DNA from: Chitinophaga pinensis
Lineage (GTDB): Bacteria; Bacteroidota; Bacteroidia; UKL13-3
Length of the DNA stretch: 64,000 nucleotides
Reading direction: 5' to 3'
NCBI GenBank assembly: GCA_945870425.1
Contig: CAMBSD010000002.1
Coordinates: 1 to 64,000, forward strand
The position numbers and the translations under genes are program-made. Within the stretch, counting starts at the first letter, position 1. Every line of letters begins with the position of its first letter. This document shows positions 19,843 to 28,832 of the stretch, one piece after another. The notes under the pieces are model-generated. The model was not told the origin of the DNA, made no database searches, and saw only the letters and a list, made by a program, of their open reading frames with translations.

Positions 19843-21084
19843 CTATTGTTTTTCTATTCTATAGCTGAATGTCCCGTCTATCAAGAGGGTATAAAGACCA
19901 AACGACAAACTGCTAATATCAATTTCTTCATTGGATTGTTTAATCAAACCTTTCAGAACCTCCTCCCCTATGCTATTCAGAATAACAAATGGGTAACATT
20001 TTTCATTAAACTCTATATCGATGAGAATTTTTTCTTTACTTGGGTTTGGATAAACTATGAACGCGTCTTTTTTTTTATTTTTACCTATACCTGAATTTTT
20101 GTTATTGATATAGCGATCCAAAAAGGCACTCATATCTAGTTCATGCATTTTTTGATCAACTGTGACCAAAGATCCTCTGCTAAAATATTCATTCGAAAGA
20201 TAATATTTTAAACCGTCCGTGCTTGTGATTCCTTCAATCTGGTTAAAAGGCAATGTCAAGGCTATTTTCCTTTTATTAGCTGCAAAAAAATCATTTCCTT
20301 TGAAATCATATAGTAAATATAAAAAAGGCTGCAATAGGCTACTATAACCACACAAGGCAATCATCCTTTTTGATTCAAGGTAGTTAGCACCAGTTATCAA
20401 ACCTTGCACATTTAAATTATCCTTCAAGCGAGCGGAATAGGTTCCAGGTTTTTTTGGCAGAACATACAATGAGGTTTGATTAGTCAGCCATTGTTTAGTA
20501 AATAAGTAAATACTATCTGATGAGACTATGAAGGCTTCGCAATCAAAATCGGTTTTGTTTGCTCTGTTTGGGGTAAAATCAGTTTGGCTGCTGTAACTGA
20601 ACTTTATGGTATCAACAATAGGCGCATTGTTCAACAACGAATTTTTATCCACTCTAAAAATCCTCAGATTTTGGCGCACTCCTGTAGAATTGTTTCCAAA
20701 ATCACCCACATACACAAAATTGGCATCTTGCGATATTTCTTCCCAATCTGTATTATAGGTATTTGTTAAGTTAACGGATTGGCTTATGCTACCATCCATC
20801 GTATCTAATGCGTATAGTTTTAGATCGTCATTATCATTATGCGTCCAAATATGATTGTTCCATTTTATCAACCCTGAAGTTTCAATCACTTTTGCATCCA
20901 AGTTCACGCTTCTATAAGGTGCAACAGAAGTATCTACATAAATACAAGAACCATTGTTTTTGGTAGCATTTGGGTTGTAGTTAGAGGCCATAGGGTCAGT
21001 GCAACCAAATGTTTGAGCATGAAGGCAATAAGCAGAAAAGAAAATTAGCAGAGTAAAAGTAAATATTTTGAACTTAAACTTCAT
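19843..21084 (-). CDS. Secreted T9SS type A sorting domain protein, beta-propeller-like
   Basis: 413 residues. A signal peptide (LLIFFSAYCLHAQ) is followed by the short Bacteroidota module FGCTDPMASNYNPNA...GSCIY, often seen after signal peptides of secreted proteins. The middle (about 55-320) has repeated strand units such as IKWNNHIWTHNDNDDLKLY, VYVGDFGNNS, IYLFTKQW and YYLSNEYF, which suggests a propeller-like fold. The last ~75 residues (from VYPNPSKEKILIDIEF) are a type A sorting domain ending in RIEKQ. Enzymatic activity is not evident. ATG start at 21084, followed by the lipoprotein gene 45 bp upstream on the same strand. Confidence 0.85.
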   Translation of the reverse strand: MKFKFKIFTFTLLIFFSAYCLHAQTFGCTDPMASNYNPNATKNNGSCIYVDTSVAPYRSVNLDAKVIETSGLIKWNNHIWTHNDNDDLKLYALDTMDGSISQSVNLTNTYNTDWEEISQDANFVYVGDFGNNSTGVRQNLRIFRVDKNSLLNNAPIVDTIKFSYSSQTDFTPNRANKTDFDCEAFIVSSDSIYLFTKQWLTNQTSLYVLPKKPGTYSARLKDNLNVQGLITGANYLESKRMIALCGYSSLLQPFLYLLYDFKGNDFFAANKRKIALTLPFNQIEGITSTDGLKYYLSNEYFSRGSLVTVDQKMHELDMSAFLDRYINNKNSGIGKNKKKDAFIVYPNPSKEKILIDIEFNEKCYPFVILNSIGEEVLKGLIKQSNEEIDISSLSFGLYTLLIDGTFSYRIEKQ

Positions 21085-21128
21085 TTTATAGGCAAACGTT
21101 TAATTCAAAAAAATATACCAGAACTTAC

Positions 21129-21521
21129 CTAGTTCAACAATTTACTAACTGACACCTCAACAGAGTCAGACATTTGACTAAGGGTACTTTTAGCTAATGT
21201 ATCACCATTGGCAGTATTGATAATATACGCTGCTACCGACACATTGGTATTGATATTATTTTGAAAGGCTTTCAACTTAATATAGGGTGTTGAAGGCTTA
21301 CGAAAATTTTGACTAATTGTTTTTGTTGTATTTCCAGGGAGACTGCCTTTTTGAGTAGCACCATCTTTATCTGTATATTCCCATTGCGAACGAGACGCAT
21401 TCGTTGACACGATAACATAATTAACATTCACATCATTGCTAGTGGAAGCCTCATCAGCCTTAGAGCATGAAAGAATAACAAGTGAACTTAAAACCAAGGC
21501 GCTAAATAATATCTTTTTCAT
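21129..21521 (-). CDS. Small lipoprotein of unknown function
   Basis: 130 residues. A lipoprotein signal peptide with lipobox LVILSC puts the acylated Cys at about residue 19, followed by KADEAS. The remaining ~110 residues read as one small beta-rich domain (VNVNYVIVSTNASRSQWEY, then PYIKLKAFQNN, VAAYIINTANGD), similar in feel to the immunoglobulin-like or MmpS-like domains of small Bacteroidota lipoproteins. It lies 45 bp upstream of the T9SS protein gene and is likely co-transcribed with it. No function can be assigned. Confidence 0.75.
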   Translation of the reverse strand: MKKILFSALVLSSLVILSCSKADEASTSNDVNVNYVIVSTNASRSQWEYTDKDGATQKGSLPGNTTKTISQNFRKPSTPYIKLKAFQNNINTNVSVAAYIINTANGDTLAKSTLSQMSDSVEVSVSKLLN

Positions 21522-21586
21522 AATAATAAATTTCTATACAAAAATACCTATTCAAAATGTAAATGCAATATTAAATTTGAGAGAAA

Positions 21587-23062
21587 TTAATCCTCTAATT
21601 CCAATTCAAGATTGTATAACTGATCTTCACCATCAATATGATATATGTCTAAGGCGGTTATGATGGCGAAACTACCCCAAAGCAAAACTGCAATTTTATC
21701 CTGATCGCTATACCCATTTACCAACCCATGAACGAGGTAGGTAACTAAACCTAGTAGTATGGCTGCTGCAAATATTTTCACCTTGATGTCAATGGCATTA
21801 TAAACCAACCGAAATCCTGTTTTATATACAAAAAACAAGATAGCCATCCAACTTAGCAAGCCTATCCAACCGCTTTCGGCCAAAGGATTTAAATATTCAC
21901 TATGAGCGTGTCCTTGGTCTCCAAAATGTGTGGTAATTTCGGTTTCAAAAGCAGGGTCTTGGTATACTGCATACTTGAATGGATAAGTGCCTGGACCAAA
22001 TCCAAAAATAGGCTTGACCTTAGACATATTGATGGCAGCCACCCATCTATTTAAGCGTTCTAAATTTGATTGATCATTATTAATATTTGAAATGGATTCC
22101 AAATGTTGTTCAATTCCCTCTGCCGAGTTCTGCTTATTCAAGGAAAGTCTGTATATTATTTCATCTTGATTAACTAAGGCAACAGTCACAACTGAAGCTA
22201 ACAAGAGTATAAGGGCATTAAACCTTACCCTAAATACAAAAATGAGACTAAATGCAAGCGAAACAGCAACGCTTAGCCAGGCCGCACGTGTAAATGAAAA
22301 TATTAAGCCTAAAACCAAAGTAATTAAAACCGGTATAGAGATTGCAAACAAGGTGAAATTAAGTTTAATATTAAATCCAAAAATAATAAACAATAAAACA
22401 ATGGGAATAAAAAAAGCAATAGCTGCTGAATAAACTCCATGTGCTTCATAAAATGGTTGCATGATTTCAAATGAAGCTCTCTGAGAAAAGCTTTCTTCAC
22501 TATGCTTGTAAAGGGTGAATATAATAACCCCAACTAAAGGGATTATATAAAGCCATAAGTATCGACTGATGTTTTTAAATTTCTTAAACAAAACAACTGC
22601 CAAAAAATAAAATACCACCACATACCAAAACCTTGAAGTAAAAAATTTAAGGGAAATAATTTTTTCAGTACTTATAAATGAAGTAAACAACACCCAAGCC
22701 AAATTAACTAAAATAGCAATGGTTATTGGATGTTTAAAAACCCTGTAATCATAGGTACCATCAATGATGTATTTGAATATTACCAAGCCACAGAGACAAA
22801 TGATAAAAGGTTCGTCAGGAAGGGTAAGTCCTAACCCTCCTACTACATTCAAATCGGTAATAGATAGTGGAACTAGAAAGACTATGAATAAAATGAGAAT
22901 ATCAATTCTTAGAATGCCCAAAAGCAATACAACAAAAATGATAGGGATAATGCCTATCCAAAAGTAACCCAATGCAACAGCGATAGAATTTACGATAAGA
23001 AATATCGCACTAATGATATAAAACCAACGAAGAGAAATCGATGACTTAATAAAATTAATCAA
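21587..23062 (-). CDS. O-antigen ligase/polymerase family membrane protein
   Basis: 491 residues with about 11-12 predicted membrane helices and a large periplasmic loop containing GFGPGTYPFKYA and HAHSEYLNPLAESGWIGLL. That H-(A/S)-E-Y/N pattern in the Wzy_C region is the hallmark of WaaL/Wzy-type enzymes that transfer or polymerise polysaccharide on undecaprenyl carriers. The TTG start at 23062 overlaps the Wzz-like gene by 8 bp, so translation is probably coupled. Ligase and polymerase cannot be told apart by sequence alone. Confidence 0.87.
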   Translation of the reverse strand: MINFIKSSISLRWFYIISAIFLIVNSIAVALGYFWIGIIPIIFVVLLLGILRIDILILFIVFLVPLSITDLNVVGGLGLTLPDEPFIICLCGLVIFKYIIDGTYDYRVFKHPITIAILVNLAWVLFTSFISTEKIISLKFFTSRFWYVVVFYFLAVVLFKKFKNISRYLWLYIIPLVGVIIFTLYKHSEESFSQRASFEIMQPFYEAHGVYSAAIAFFIPIVLLFIIFGFNIKLNFTLFAISIPVLITLVLGLIFSFTRAAWLSVAVSLAFSLIFVFRVRFNALILLLASVVTVALVNQDEIIYRLSLNKQNSAEGIEQHLESISNINNDQSNLERLNRWVAAINMSKVKPIFGFGPGTYPFKYAVYQDPAFETEITTHFGDQGHAHSEYLNPLAESGWIGLLSWMAILFFVYKTGFRLVYNAIDIKVKIFAAAILLGLVTYLVHGLVNGYSDQDKIAVLLWGSFAIITALDIYHIDGEDQLYNLELELED

Positions 23063-24065
23063 GGTAATTGGCTTTTTGGTTTTGGTATTTTTCTAAAATT
23101 AATAATACAATGCAACCTAGCACAAAGGCACCAAAGGTTGATACCAAAACGATAAGCCATCTTACTGGATAGGCTTTTTTATCAGCAGGAACAGCATGGC
23201 TGATTACGAAGACATTACTCATTACTGAGTTTACATCCACCCTTGCTCTTTCAAGCTTTTTGCTCAATTCAGTTAAACTTTCGGTTTCATATTCGAGTTG
23301 GGATTTCAAGCCATGTGCCTCCGCTCCATATAAGGCTAGGGCATCTTGTTGTTTTTTGATAAACCCAGCATCACCACCTCTAGAAGCCAAGGCAGTAACT
23401 GCCTGAGATTGGTCCTCGAAACTATAAACACCTTTAGCACCAATTTCTTTCATTCTACCTTCAATATCAGCAATTTGATTTTCTTTATTTTTATACTGTT
23501 GCTCAATTATGGTAAGGGCTTGCATGGCCACATTGCGTTGCACTTCGGTCTTAACAGAATCAGCAGTTTCAATAATGCCATTTGCCAATTCAGCGGCTTT
23601 CGAGGGATCTACATCTAACACACTCACCTCAATGGATGCGTAGGGCGTTTTACGAACTGAAATATATTCATCATATAATAAACCTATTTTGTAGTTTTTC
23701 TCTTTATCATCCGCATTTACATTATATCGTTCTAAAAGGTTAAATCGAGCAATAACTTTGGACTTTAAATAATCTGACTCCAATATTTGAACAAACTGCT
23801 GAGCCGAAACCTGCTCTCCAAACTCCAAAGGGTCTTTTCCTTTCACTCTACTATCTGACAAGATAGCTGTTGATATAGAGTAATTGCTTGTTGGGTAAAA
23901 TACTGCCTTTGATAAATAACGAGGTTTGATAATGAAAGGGCTTGAAAAGAGAATTGACAATATTACTGCCAAAGCAGAAACATAAATAAGCGGACGCTTC
24001 CAACGGCTGATAAATTTCACAACATCGACCAATTCGAAGTAATACGACTTTTTCTTTTTACTCAT
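23055..24065 (-). CDS. Wzz/GumC-like polysaccharide chain-length protein
   Basis: 336 residues from the ATG at 24065 (an upstream GTG adds two residues). An N-terminal membrane helix (YVSALAVILSILFSSPFII) leads into a periplasmic domain with a long coiled coil (about 175-270: TIIEQQYKNKENQIADI, LESLTELSKKLERAR), and a second helix near the C-terminus (LIVLVSTFGAFVLGCIVLLI) precedes a short cytoplasmic tail. There is no tyrosine-kinase domain, so it is the short Wzz type. It regulates chain length or export in a Wzx/Wzy pathway. Overlaps the ligase gene; the flippase lies 44 bp upstream. Confidence 0.88.
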   Translation of the reverse strand: MSKKKKSYYFELVDVVKFISRWKRPLIYVSALAVILSILFSSPFIIKPRYLSKAVFYPTSNYSISTAILSDSRVKGKDPLEFGEQVSAQQFVQILESDYLKSKVIARFNLLERYNVNADDKEKNYKIGLLYDEYISVRKTPYASIEVSVLDVDPSKAAELANGIIETADSVKTEVQRNVAMQALTIIEQQYKNKENQIADIEGRMKEIGAKGVYSFEDQSQAVTALASRGGDAGFIKKQQDALALYGAEAHGLKSQLEYETESLTELSKKLERARVDVNSVMSNVFVISHAVPADKKAYPVRWLIVLVSTFGAFVLGCIVLLILEKYQNQKANYLD

Positions 24066-24109
24066 AATCACAAATTACTTTTGCCAAAAATATAAAAAAA
24101 TGAGAAACC

Positions 24110-25552
24110 TTATGTGTTTAGTTTATTTATAAGTAATTCTAACGATAATTTAAGGTTGAATATTTTGAATGTGAACAACAATACTGTAGCCAATGATAAT
24201 GAGACAACTACAGCCAAAAACCAGCTAAAGATATAATACTTCAATAGCATCGAGATAATTAAAATACTGATGGTATATAAACAAATCCTTACAAATAAAG
24301 GTCTATTAAATTGCAATTCATCCAAGGTATAGGCAAAATAAGTATTACTGAAAGCAATAAACCCTTGCGTAATTAATGCGGCATAAGCAGCACCTAACGA
24401 CTTGTAAACTGGTATTAATATAATATTTAGCAAAACATTTAGAACCAAAGCAATAAAAGCCAATTTGTTCAACAAATGTAGACTCCCATTGGCCGTTAAC
24501 AAAGTTCCAAAAACATACATAAAACTGAATGAAATGAAACTTATCATGGTAATGGCAAATACATTTACCGACAAATCTGTACTATGGTGGTAAAGCAAAT
24601 TCATCACTTCTACCCTAAATACAATGCAAACACTGCAAATAATTAATGATGGGACAATCATAAGACCTACGCATAAATCCACTAGCTTGCTTACATTTTC
24701 TTTTTGTTGCAGCATCCTTGAAAATAAAGGTAAAAGTATAACAGCAATCAAAGCAATCATCATATTACCTGCATCTAAAAGCCTATACCCTTGGGAGTAT
24801 ATGCCATTTTGATAATCTCCATCAGGTAATAATTGCCTCAAAAGAATGCTGTCAACTCGGGTATAAGCCATCATGATAAAGGCTAATAATGCATAGGGAT
24901 AGGTTGACTTGAAAATCTGAATAAGAATCTCTTTATCAAACACAAATGAGATTTTTCTGATTTTGGATTTTACAATTAAAAAAGAACAAAGAGCAGCAAC
25001 GGTGTATGACAAGGTTTGCGCGTAGATATAAGATTCAAGGGTTAGAGGAAACACATTGCCCCATATCATGGCTGAACAAAATACAATCATCAATACCCTA
25101 TCAATAATCGAAAGAACCGAATCTGTTTTGAAAAAATGTAAGCCACTTACATTGCTCCTAAAATACATATTGAAAAATGACATGACTTGTGTAAATGCAA
25201 TAACCATCAGTAAGTATAATCTTGAACCATTATAGTTAAACAGCAATGCACTTAGTATGGTTATGACAAGGTAGGTAAGGGAGTACAGTATTTTAAGACT
25301 GAATGTGGCTGCAAAAAATTGTGGGGCTTTCTCAGGGTATTTGGCTATTTGAGATGATGTGTAATTGTTGATACCAAACTCTAGTATAACGGATAAAATG
25401 AGTGTAAAGGCAACTAAGTTGTAATACATTCCATAGGTTTCAGGACCAAGAATGTTTTGAACTGTTCTATCAATACCAAGTACCCAAAAGGGTTTGATAA
25501 GTAAGTTTAAGGCCATCATAACCCCTACATTTGATATAAAAGCTCTACGCAT
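24110..25552 (-). CDS. Wzx-like polysaccharide flippase (MOP superfamily)
   Basis: 480 residues from the ATG at 25552. The open frame extends to a TTG at 25600, but MRRAFISNVGVMMALNLLIK is the usual N-terminus. There are about 12-14 membrane helices. Family features include LGPETYGMYYNLVAFTLILS in the first third, YTRVDSILLRQLLPDGDYQNG in the middle and a C-terminal helix cluster. It would flip undecaprenyl-linked oligosaccharide across the inner membrane, upstream of the chain-length and ligase genes in the same transcript. The divergent GT4 gene starts 55 bp away and the two probably share a promoter region. Confidence 0.9.
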   Translation of the reverse strand: MRRAFISNVGVMMALNLLIKPFWVLGIDRTVQNILGPETYGMYYNLVAFTLILSVILEFGINNYTSSQIAKYPEKAPQFFAATFSLKILYSLTYLVITILSALLFNYNGSRLYLLMVIAFTQVMSFFNMYFRSNVSGLHFFKTDSVLSIIDRVLMIVFCSAMIWGNVFPLTLESYIYAQTLSYTVAALCSFLIVKSKIRKISFVFDKEILIQIFKSTYPYALLAFIMMAYTRVDSILLRQLLPDGDYQNGIYSQGYRLLDAGNMMIALIAVILLPLFSRMLQQKENVSKLVDLCVGLMIVPSLIICSVCIVFRVEVMNLLYHHSTDLSVNVFAITMISFISFSFMYVFGTLLTANGSLHLLNKLAFIALVLNVLLNIILIPVYKSLGAAYAALITQGFIAFSNTYFAYTLDELQFNRPLFVRICLYTISILIISMLLKYYIFSWFLAVVVSLSLATVLLFTFKIFNLKLSLELLINKLNT

Positions 25553-25606
25553 CTTAATAAATCTGCCTTTTTTTGAGGCGAAAATAATTATAATTGCCAA
25601 ACAATA

Positions 25607-26785
25607 TTGGCACCATCATTAAAAATAGCTGTAAACACAAGATTTCTCCTTAAAAATAGGCTGGAAGGCTTTGGTCATTTTACAAATGAAACCCTCAAAA
25701 GGATTACACAGCAACACCCCGAAGTTCAATTCTATTTTCTTTTTGACAGGCCTTACGATTCATCATATATATATGGACCAAATGTAAAAGCAGTTGTTTT
25801 ACCCCCACAGGCGCGTCACCCTTTTCTTTGGTATTTGTGGTTCGAATTGTCAACTGCTATTTGGTTAAAGATAAACAAACCTGATTTATACCTTTGTACG
25901 GATGGTTATGCATGCATGAACACTTCTATAAAGCAAGTAACTGTAATACATGACCTCGCATTCGAACATTTTGACAATAACATCAAGTCATACCAATTGA
26001 GGTATATGCGCAAAAACAGCCCAATGTTTGCAAATAAGGTAGATAGGATAGCCACCGTTTCGGAATTTTCAAAACAGGATATCGTTGAAAAATACAAAAT
26101 CAAAGTCGATAAAATAGATGTGGTGTATAATGGAGCCAATCATTTATACAAAGTATTAGACGATACAGAAAAGTTAAAAATTAAAGAACAATACACCAAT
26201 GGACATGACTATTTTGTGTATGTTGGTTCTATTCATCCGCGAAAAAATGTGAAGCGATTGCTTGAGGCTTTTGATAATTATAAAACCCAATCAGGTGGAA
26301 ACAAAAAACTATTAGTTGTTGGCAGAATGGCATGGCAAACAAGTGATGTCAATGACACAGTGCAAGCTATGAAACACAAGTCTGATGTAATTTTTACGGG
26401 ATATGTTTCTGATGAAGAATTGGCCAAATGTGTGGGTGCAGCTTTTGCCCTTTGTTATGTTTCATTATTCGAAGGTTTTGGTATACCCATTATTGAGGCC
26501 ATGAAATCTGGGGTGCCTGTAATTTGCAGTAATATTACATCCATGCTTGAAGTTGGTTTGAATGCATCCATTCAAGTCAACCCTTATCAAACAAAAGAGA
26601 TAACAAATGCCATGCTCCTACTTGATAAAGATAATGATGTAAGATTGTCCCTCATACAAAAAGGTCTTCAACGTCAACTTGATTTTACTTGGGACAAAAC
26701 CGCCCAAAAGCTCTGGGATTGTTGCGTGAAAGTGATTGGTTCACGGTCCACTGCCTCTGTCATTTCGAGCGAAGACGAGAAATAG
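25607..26785 (+). CDS. Glycosyltransferase family 4 (GT-B)
   Basis: 392 residues. The N-terminal Rossmann lobe begins KIAVNTRFLLKNRLEGFG (acceptor-binding loop), with VTVIHDLAFEHF near 117-128. The C-terminal nucleotide-sugar lobe has YVGSIHPRKNVKRLLEAF near 206-223, and the E-x7-E segment is SLFEGFGIPIIEAMKSGVP near 286-304. It adds a sugar to the polysaccharide handled by the divergent Wzx-Wzz-ligase operon. The TTG at 25607 is the first usable start. The last ~13 residues (SRSTASVISSEDEK and stop) are encoded by REP-like repeat A, so the original C-terminus was replaced. Confidence 0.92.
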   Translation: MAPSLKIAVNTRFLLKNRLEGFGHFTNETLKRITQQHPEVQFYFLFDRPYDSSYIYGPNVKAVVLPPQARHPFLWYLWFELSTAIWLKINKPDLYLCTDGYACMNTSIKQVTVIHDLAFEHFDNNIKSYQLRYMRKNSPMFANKVDRIATVSEFSKQDIVEKYKIKVDKIDVVYNGANHLYKVLDDTEKLKIKEQYTNGHDYFVYVGSIHPRKNVKRLLEAFDNYKTQSGGNKKLLVVGRMAWQTSDVNDTVQAMKHKSDVIFTGYVSDEELAKCVGAAFALCYVSLFEGFGIPIIEAMKSGVPVICSNITSMLEVGLNASIQVNPYQTKEITNAMLLLDKDNDVRLSLIQKGLQRQLDFTWDKTAQKLWDCCVKVIGSRSTASVISSEDEK

Positions 26786-26935
26786 ACATAGATTAATCAT
26801 TTGTTCGGTCTCGACTCCGCTCGACCTGACAAATTGTTCTATTATTTAGTTTATGGATCACTGTTGTTCAGTTGACAGTTCACGGTTGGATAGTTCATGG
26901 CCTTTGTCATTTCGAGCGAAGACAAGAAATAGACA
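26758..26935. repeat. Three REP-like 31-bp repeats, REPIN-like arrangement
   Basis: Copy A (26758-26788, plus) starts TGTCATTTCGAGCG and ends AATAGACA. Copy C (26905-26935, plus) matches it at 30 of 31 positions. Copy B (26802-26831) is the same element inverted and more diverged: its reverse complement begins TGTCAGGTCGAGCG and continues AGTCGAGA. A and B form an inverted pair 13 bp apart. Each copy contains the partly self-complementary core TCGAGCG-nAGnCGAGA. The layout resembles REP/REPIN sequences mobilised by RAYT transposases, but no RAYT gene is in the window. Confidence 0.7.
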
Positions 26936-27074
26936 ACTACAAGATATTTGTTCATTCTAAACATAGCTCAAGAACTCCTTAACACAAAATCAAAAACATT
27001 TTCAGTCAGATTTTATGAATGTCGAATATATTTACTTTAAGGTGCATTTAACAGTTTTGATTTCCGTGCGCTTA

Positions 27075-27310
27075 GCCAAGGTAATAGTTCAAACAGAAGG
27101 CGTACGATAGGTTGAAAAATCTCGATTAATCGGGACGGGCAGTGCATCTGGCTGGTGGGGGGAAGCATATTTTTTTCTAGTCCCGCTCAGCGGGATTGTT
27201 ACTTTTTCATCAATGGAAAAAGTAAGAGAAAAAGTATATGTATAATTGGTGTCGCATCTAACGTTTAATAAGAACAAACATCCCCCCTAACCCTCCATTA
27301 GCTAAAGGAG
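27075..27310. repeat. Hairpin-rich, probably dispersed intergenic repeat
   Basis: Contains CTCGATTAATCGGGA (27120-27134), a hairpin TCCCGCTCAGCGGGA (27181-27195), a hairpin TACTTTTTC-atcaatg-GAAAAAGTA and the C-run CCCCCCTAACCC near 27284. GC skew and composition differ sharply from the neighbouring genes (a GGCTGGTGGGGGG tract). No convincing gene is present: the 62-codon minus-strand frame at 27089-27277 reads through the hairpins and looks like repeat-derived noise. The segment resembles multi-copy intergenic sequence seen in other Bacteroidota genomes, from memory. The rest of 26936-27442 shows nothing else. Confidence 0.5.
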
Positions 27311-27442
27311 AGAATGACATCCGTAAATAGCCAAAGGTTTTTCGCTTCCAAAACTGGCTTTCATATTGAGTGCAAAAATCCATTATAGCCTATCCGCTAA
27401 TATGTCCCAACTATCAACTAATTTAAGTAATATTGCCATGCC

Positions 27443-28438
27443 ATGCCTGTAAATATATTAGCTATAGAATCGAGTTGTGACGACACTTCAGCCTCTGTTA
27501 TCAGTGATGGAAAAATACTATCCAATCTGGTAGCAGGACAAAAAGTGCATGAAGCCTATGGAGGCGTAGTGCCTGAGTTGGCAAGTCGTGCGCACCAAGC
27601 CAATATTTTGCCAGTAGTCGATATGGCCCTGAAGCAAGCAGGCATGACTCTTACAGATTTATCTGCCGTAGCTTTCACACAAAGCCCCGGATTGATAGGC
27701 TCATTGATGGTGGGTTGTTCATTTGCGAAATCATTAGCTCAATCTCTCAACATACCACTTATAGGCGTGCATCACATGCAAGCCCACGTATTGGCGCATT
27801 TTATTGACGAACCTAAGCCTGTCTTCCCTTTTCTGTGCCTAACCGTAAGTGGTGGGCATACTCAAATTGTTTTGATGCGCAACTACTTTGAGTTTGAGAT
27901 TATTGGCAAAACCCTTGATGATGCTGCTGGTGAAGCTTTTGACAAAGCCGCTAAAATACTAGAACTCCCCTACCCTGGTGGACCCTTGATAGACAAGTAT
28001 GCAAAAGAGGGAAACCAACATGCTTTTCAATTCGCCAAACCTGATATTCCTGAACTTAACTTCAGCTTTAGCGGTCTAAAAACCTCTTTCCTTTACTTTA
28101 TCCGTGAGCGTATAAAAACAAACCCTGATTTTATTAATGAAAATCTGGCAGATATCTGTGCGAGTATGCAAGAAGCCATTATCTATCATTTGATGAAAAA
28201 ATTAGTGAAAGCTTCTAAGCAAACAGGTATTAAAAAAATTGCCTTAGCTGGAGGTGTTTCGGCCAATACTGGTTTACGCAAAGCAATAGATATAGAAGGC
28301 CAAAAGCTAGGTTGGCAAACTTTTGTTCCTGCCTTTGAATATTGCACAGATAATGCTGCCATGATTGCTATCACGGCTCACTACAAATACCTAAATACCG
28401 AATTCAAAAGCCTTGATGTAAGCCCAAGCGCTAGGTAA
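27443..28438 (+). CDS. tsaD: tRNA N6-adenosine threonylcarbamoyltransferase TsaD
   Basis: 331 residues. TsaD transfers the threonylcarbamoyl group from TC-AMP to A37 of ANN-decoding tRNAs, with TsaB and TsaE. It starts ILAIESSCDDTSASVIS, has the iron-binding pair in HHMQAHVLAHF near residues 110-120, SGGHTQIVLM near 137-146, GEAFDKAAKILELPYPGG, FSFSGLKTSF and the C-terminal GGVSANTGLR and DNAAMIAI. ATG at 27443. It is monocistronic. Confidence 0.97.
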   Translation: MPVNILAIESSCDDTSASVISDGKILSNLVAGQKVHEAYGGVVPELASRAHQANILPVVDMALKQAGMTLTDLSAVAFTQSPGLIGSLMVGCSFAKSLAQSLNIPLIGVHHMQAHVLAHFIDEPKPVFPFLCLTVSGGHTQIVLMRNYFEFEIIGKTLDDAAGEAFDKAAKILELPYPGGPLIDKYAKEGNQHAFQFAKPDIPELNFSFSGLKTSFLYFIRERIKTNPDFINENLADICASMQEAIIYHLMKKLVKASKQTGIKKIALAGGVSANTGLRKAIDIEGQKLGWQTFVPAFEYCTDNAAMIAITAHYKYLNTEFKSLDVSPSAR

Positions 28439-28832
28439 ACGACTTGTAAATAAGTAATTAGGACTAGAATTCCTTCATAATTCATTTAAAAAAATTCTTG
28501 GCGTTATGGCTAGGCACGAGTCCAACTAATTGGATAAAAGTTTGCTTCAACCCAATTCGACAAATCTGAATCAGGATTCTTAAAGACTTTCAATTATAAA
28601 TGAAGTCTTATAAGGAAATATCGAAATGTCTTTCCTTTTCATAAACGCTAGTCACGGTATGCCATGAAAAGATTAATAATACCATTAGGAATGATGATGA
28701 AAAATTCTCATTAATAGCATTCTTCTATTTTTCAATAAACATAGGATGATGAGCTAAACAAACTAAATCATGACCATTACTGTATATTGAATTAAGAGAC
28801 GAAAAAATCTGCAATATTAATTAAACTAGATA
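28439..28832. other. 394-bp intergenic stretch, no feature seen
   Basis: Convergent region between tsaD and the polyprenyl synthase gene. It is AT-rich with stop codons in all frames. I see no strong terminator hairpin, repeat or small gene. Confidence 0.5.

Noticed and set aside
27089-27277. 62-codon minus-strand open frame
   Set aside because: It runs through two hairpins and a GC-skewed tract, lacks a start context and domain-like composition, and is better explained as repeat DNA.
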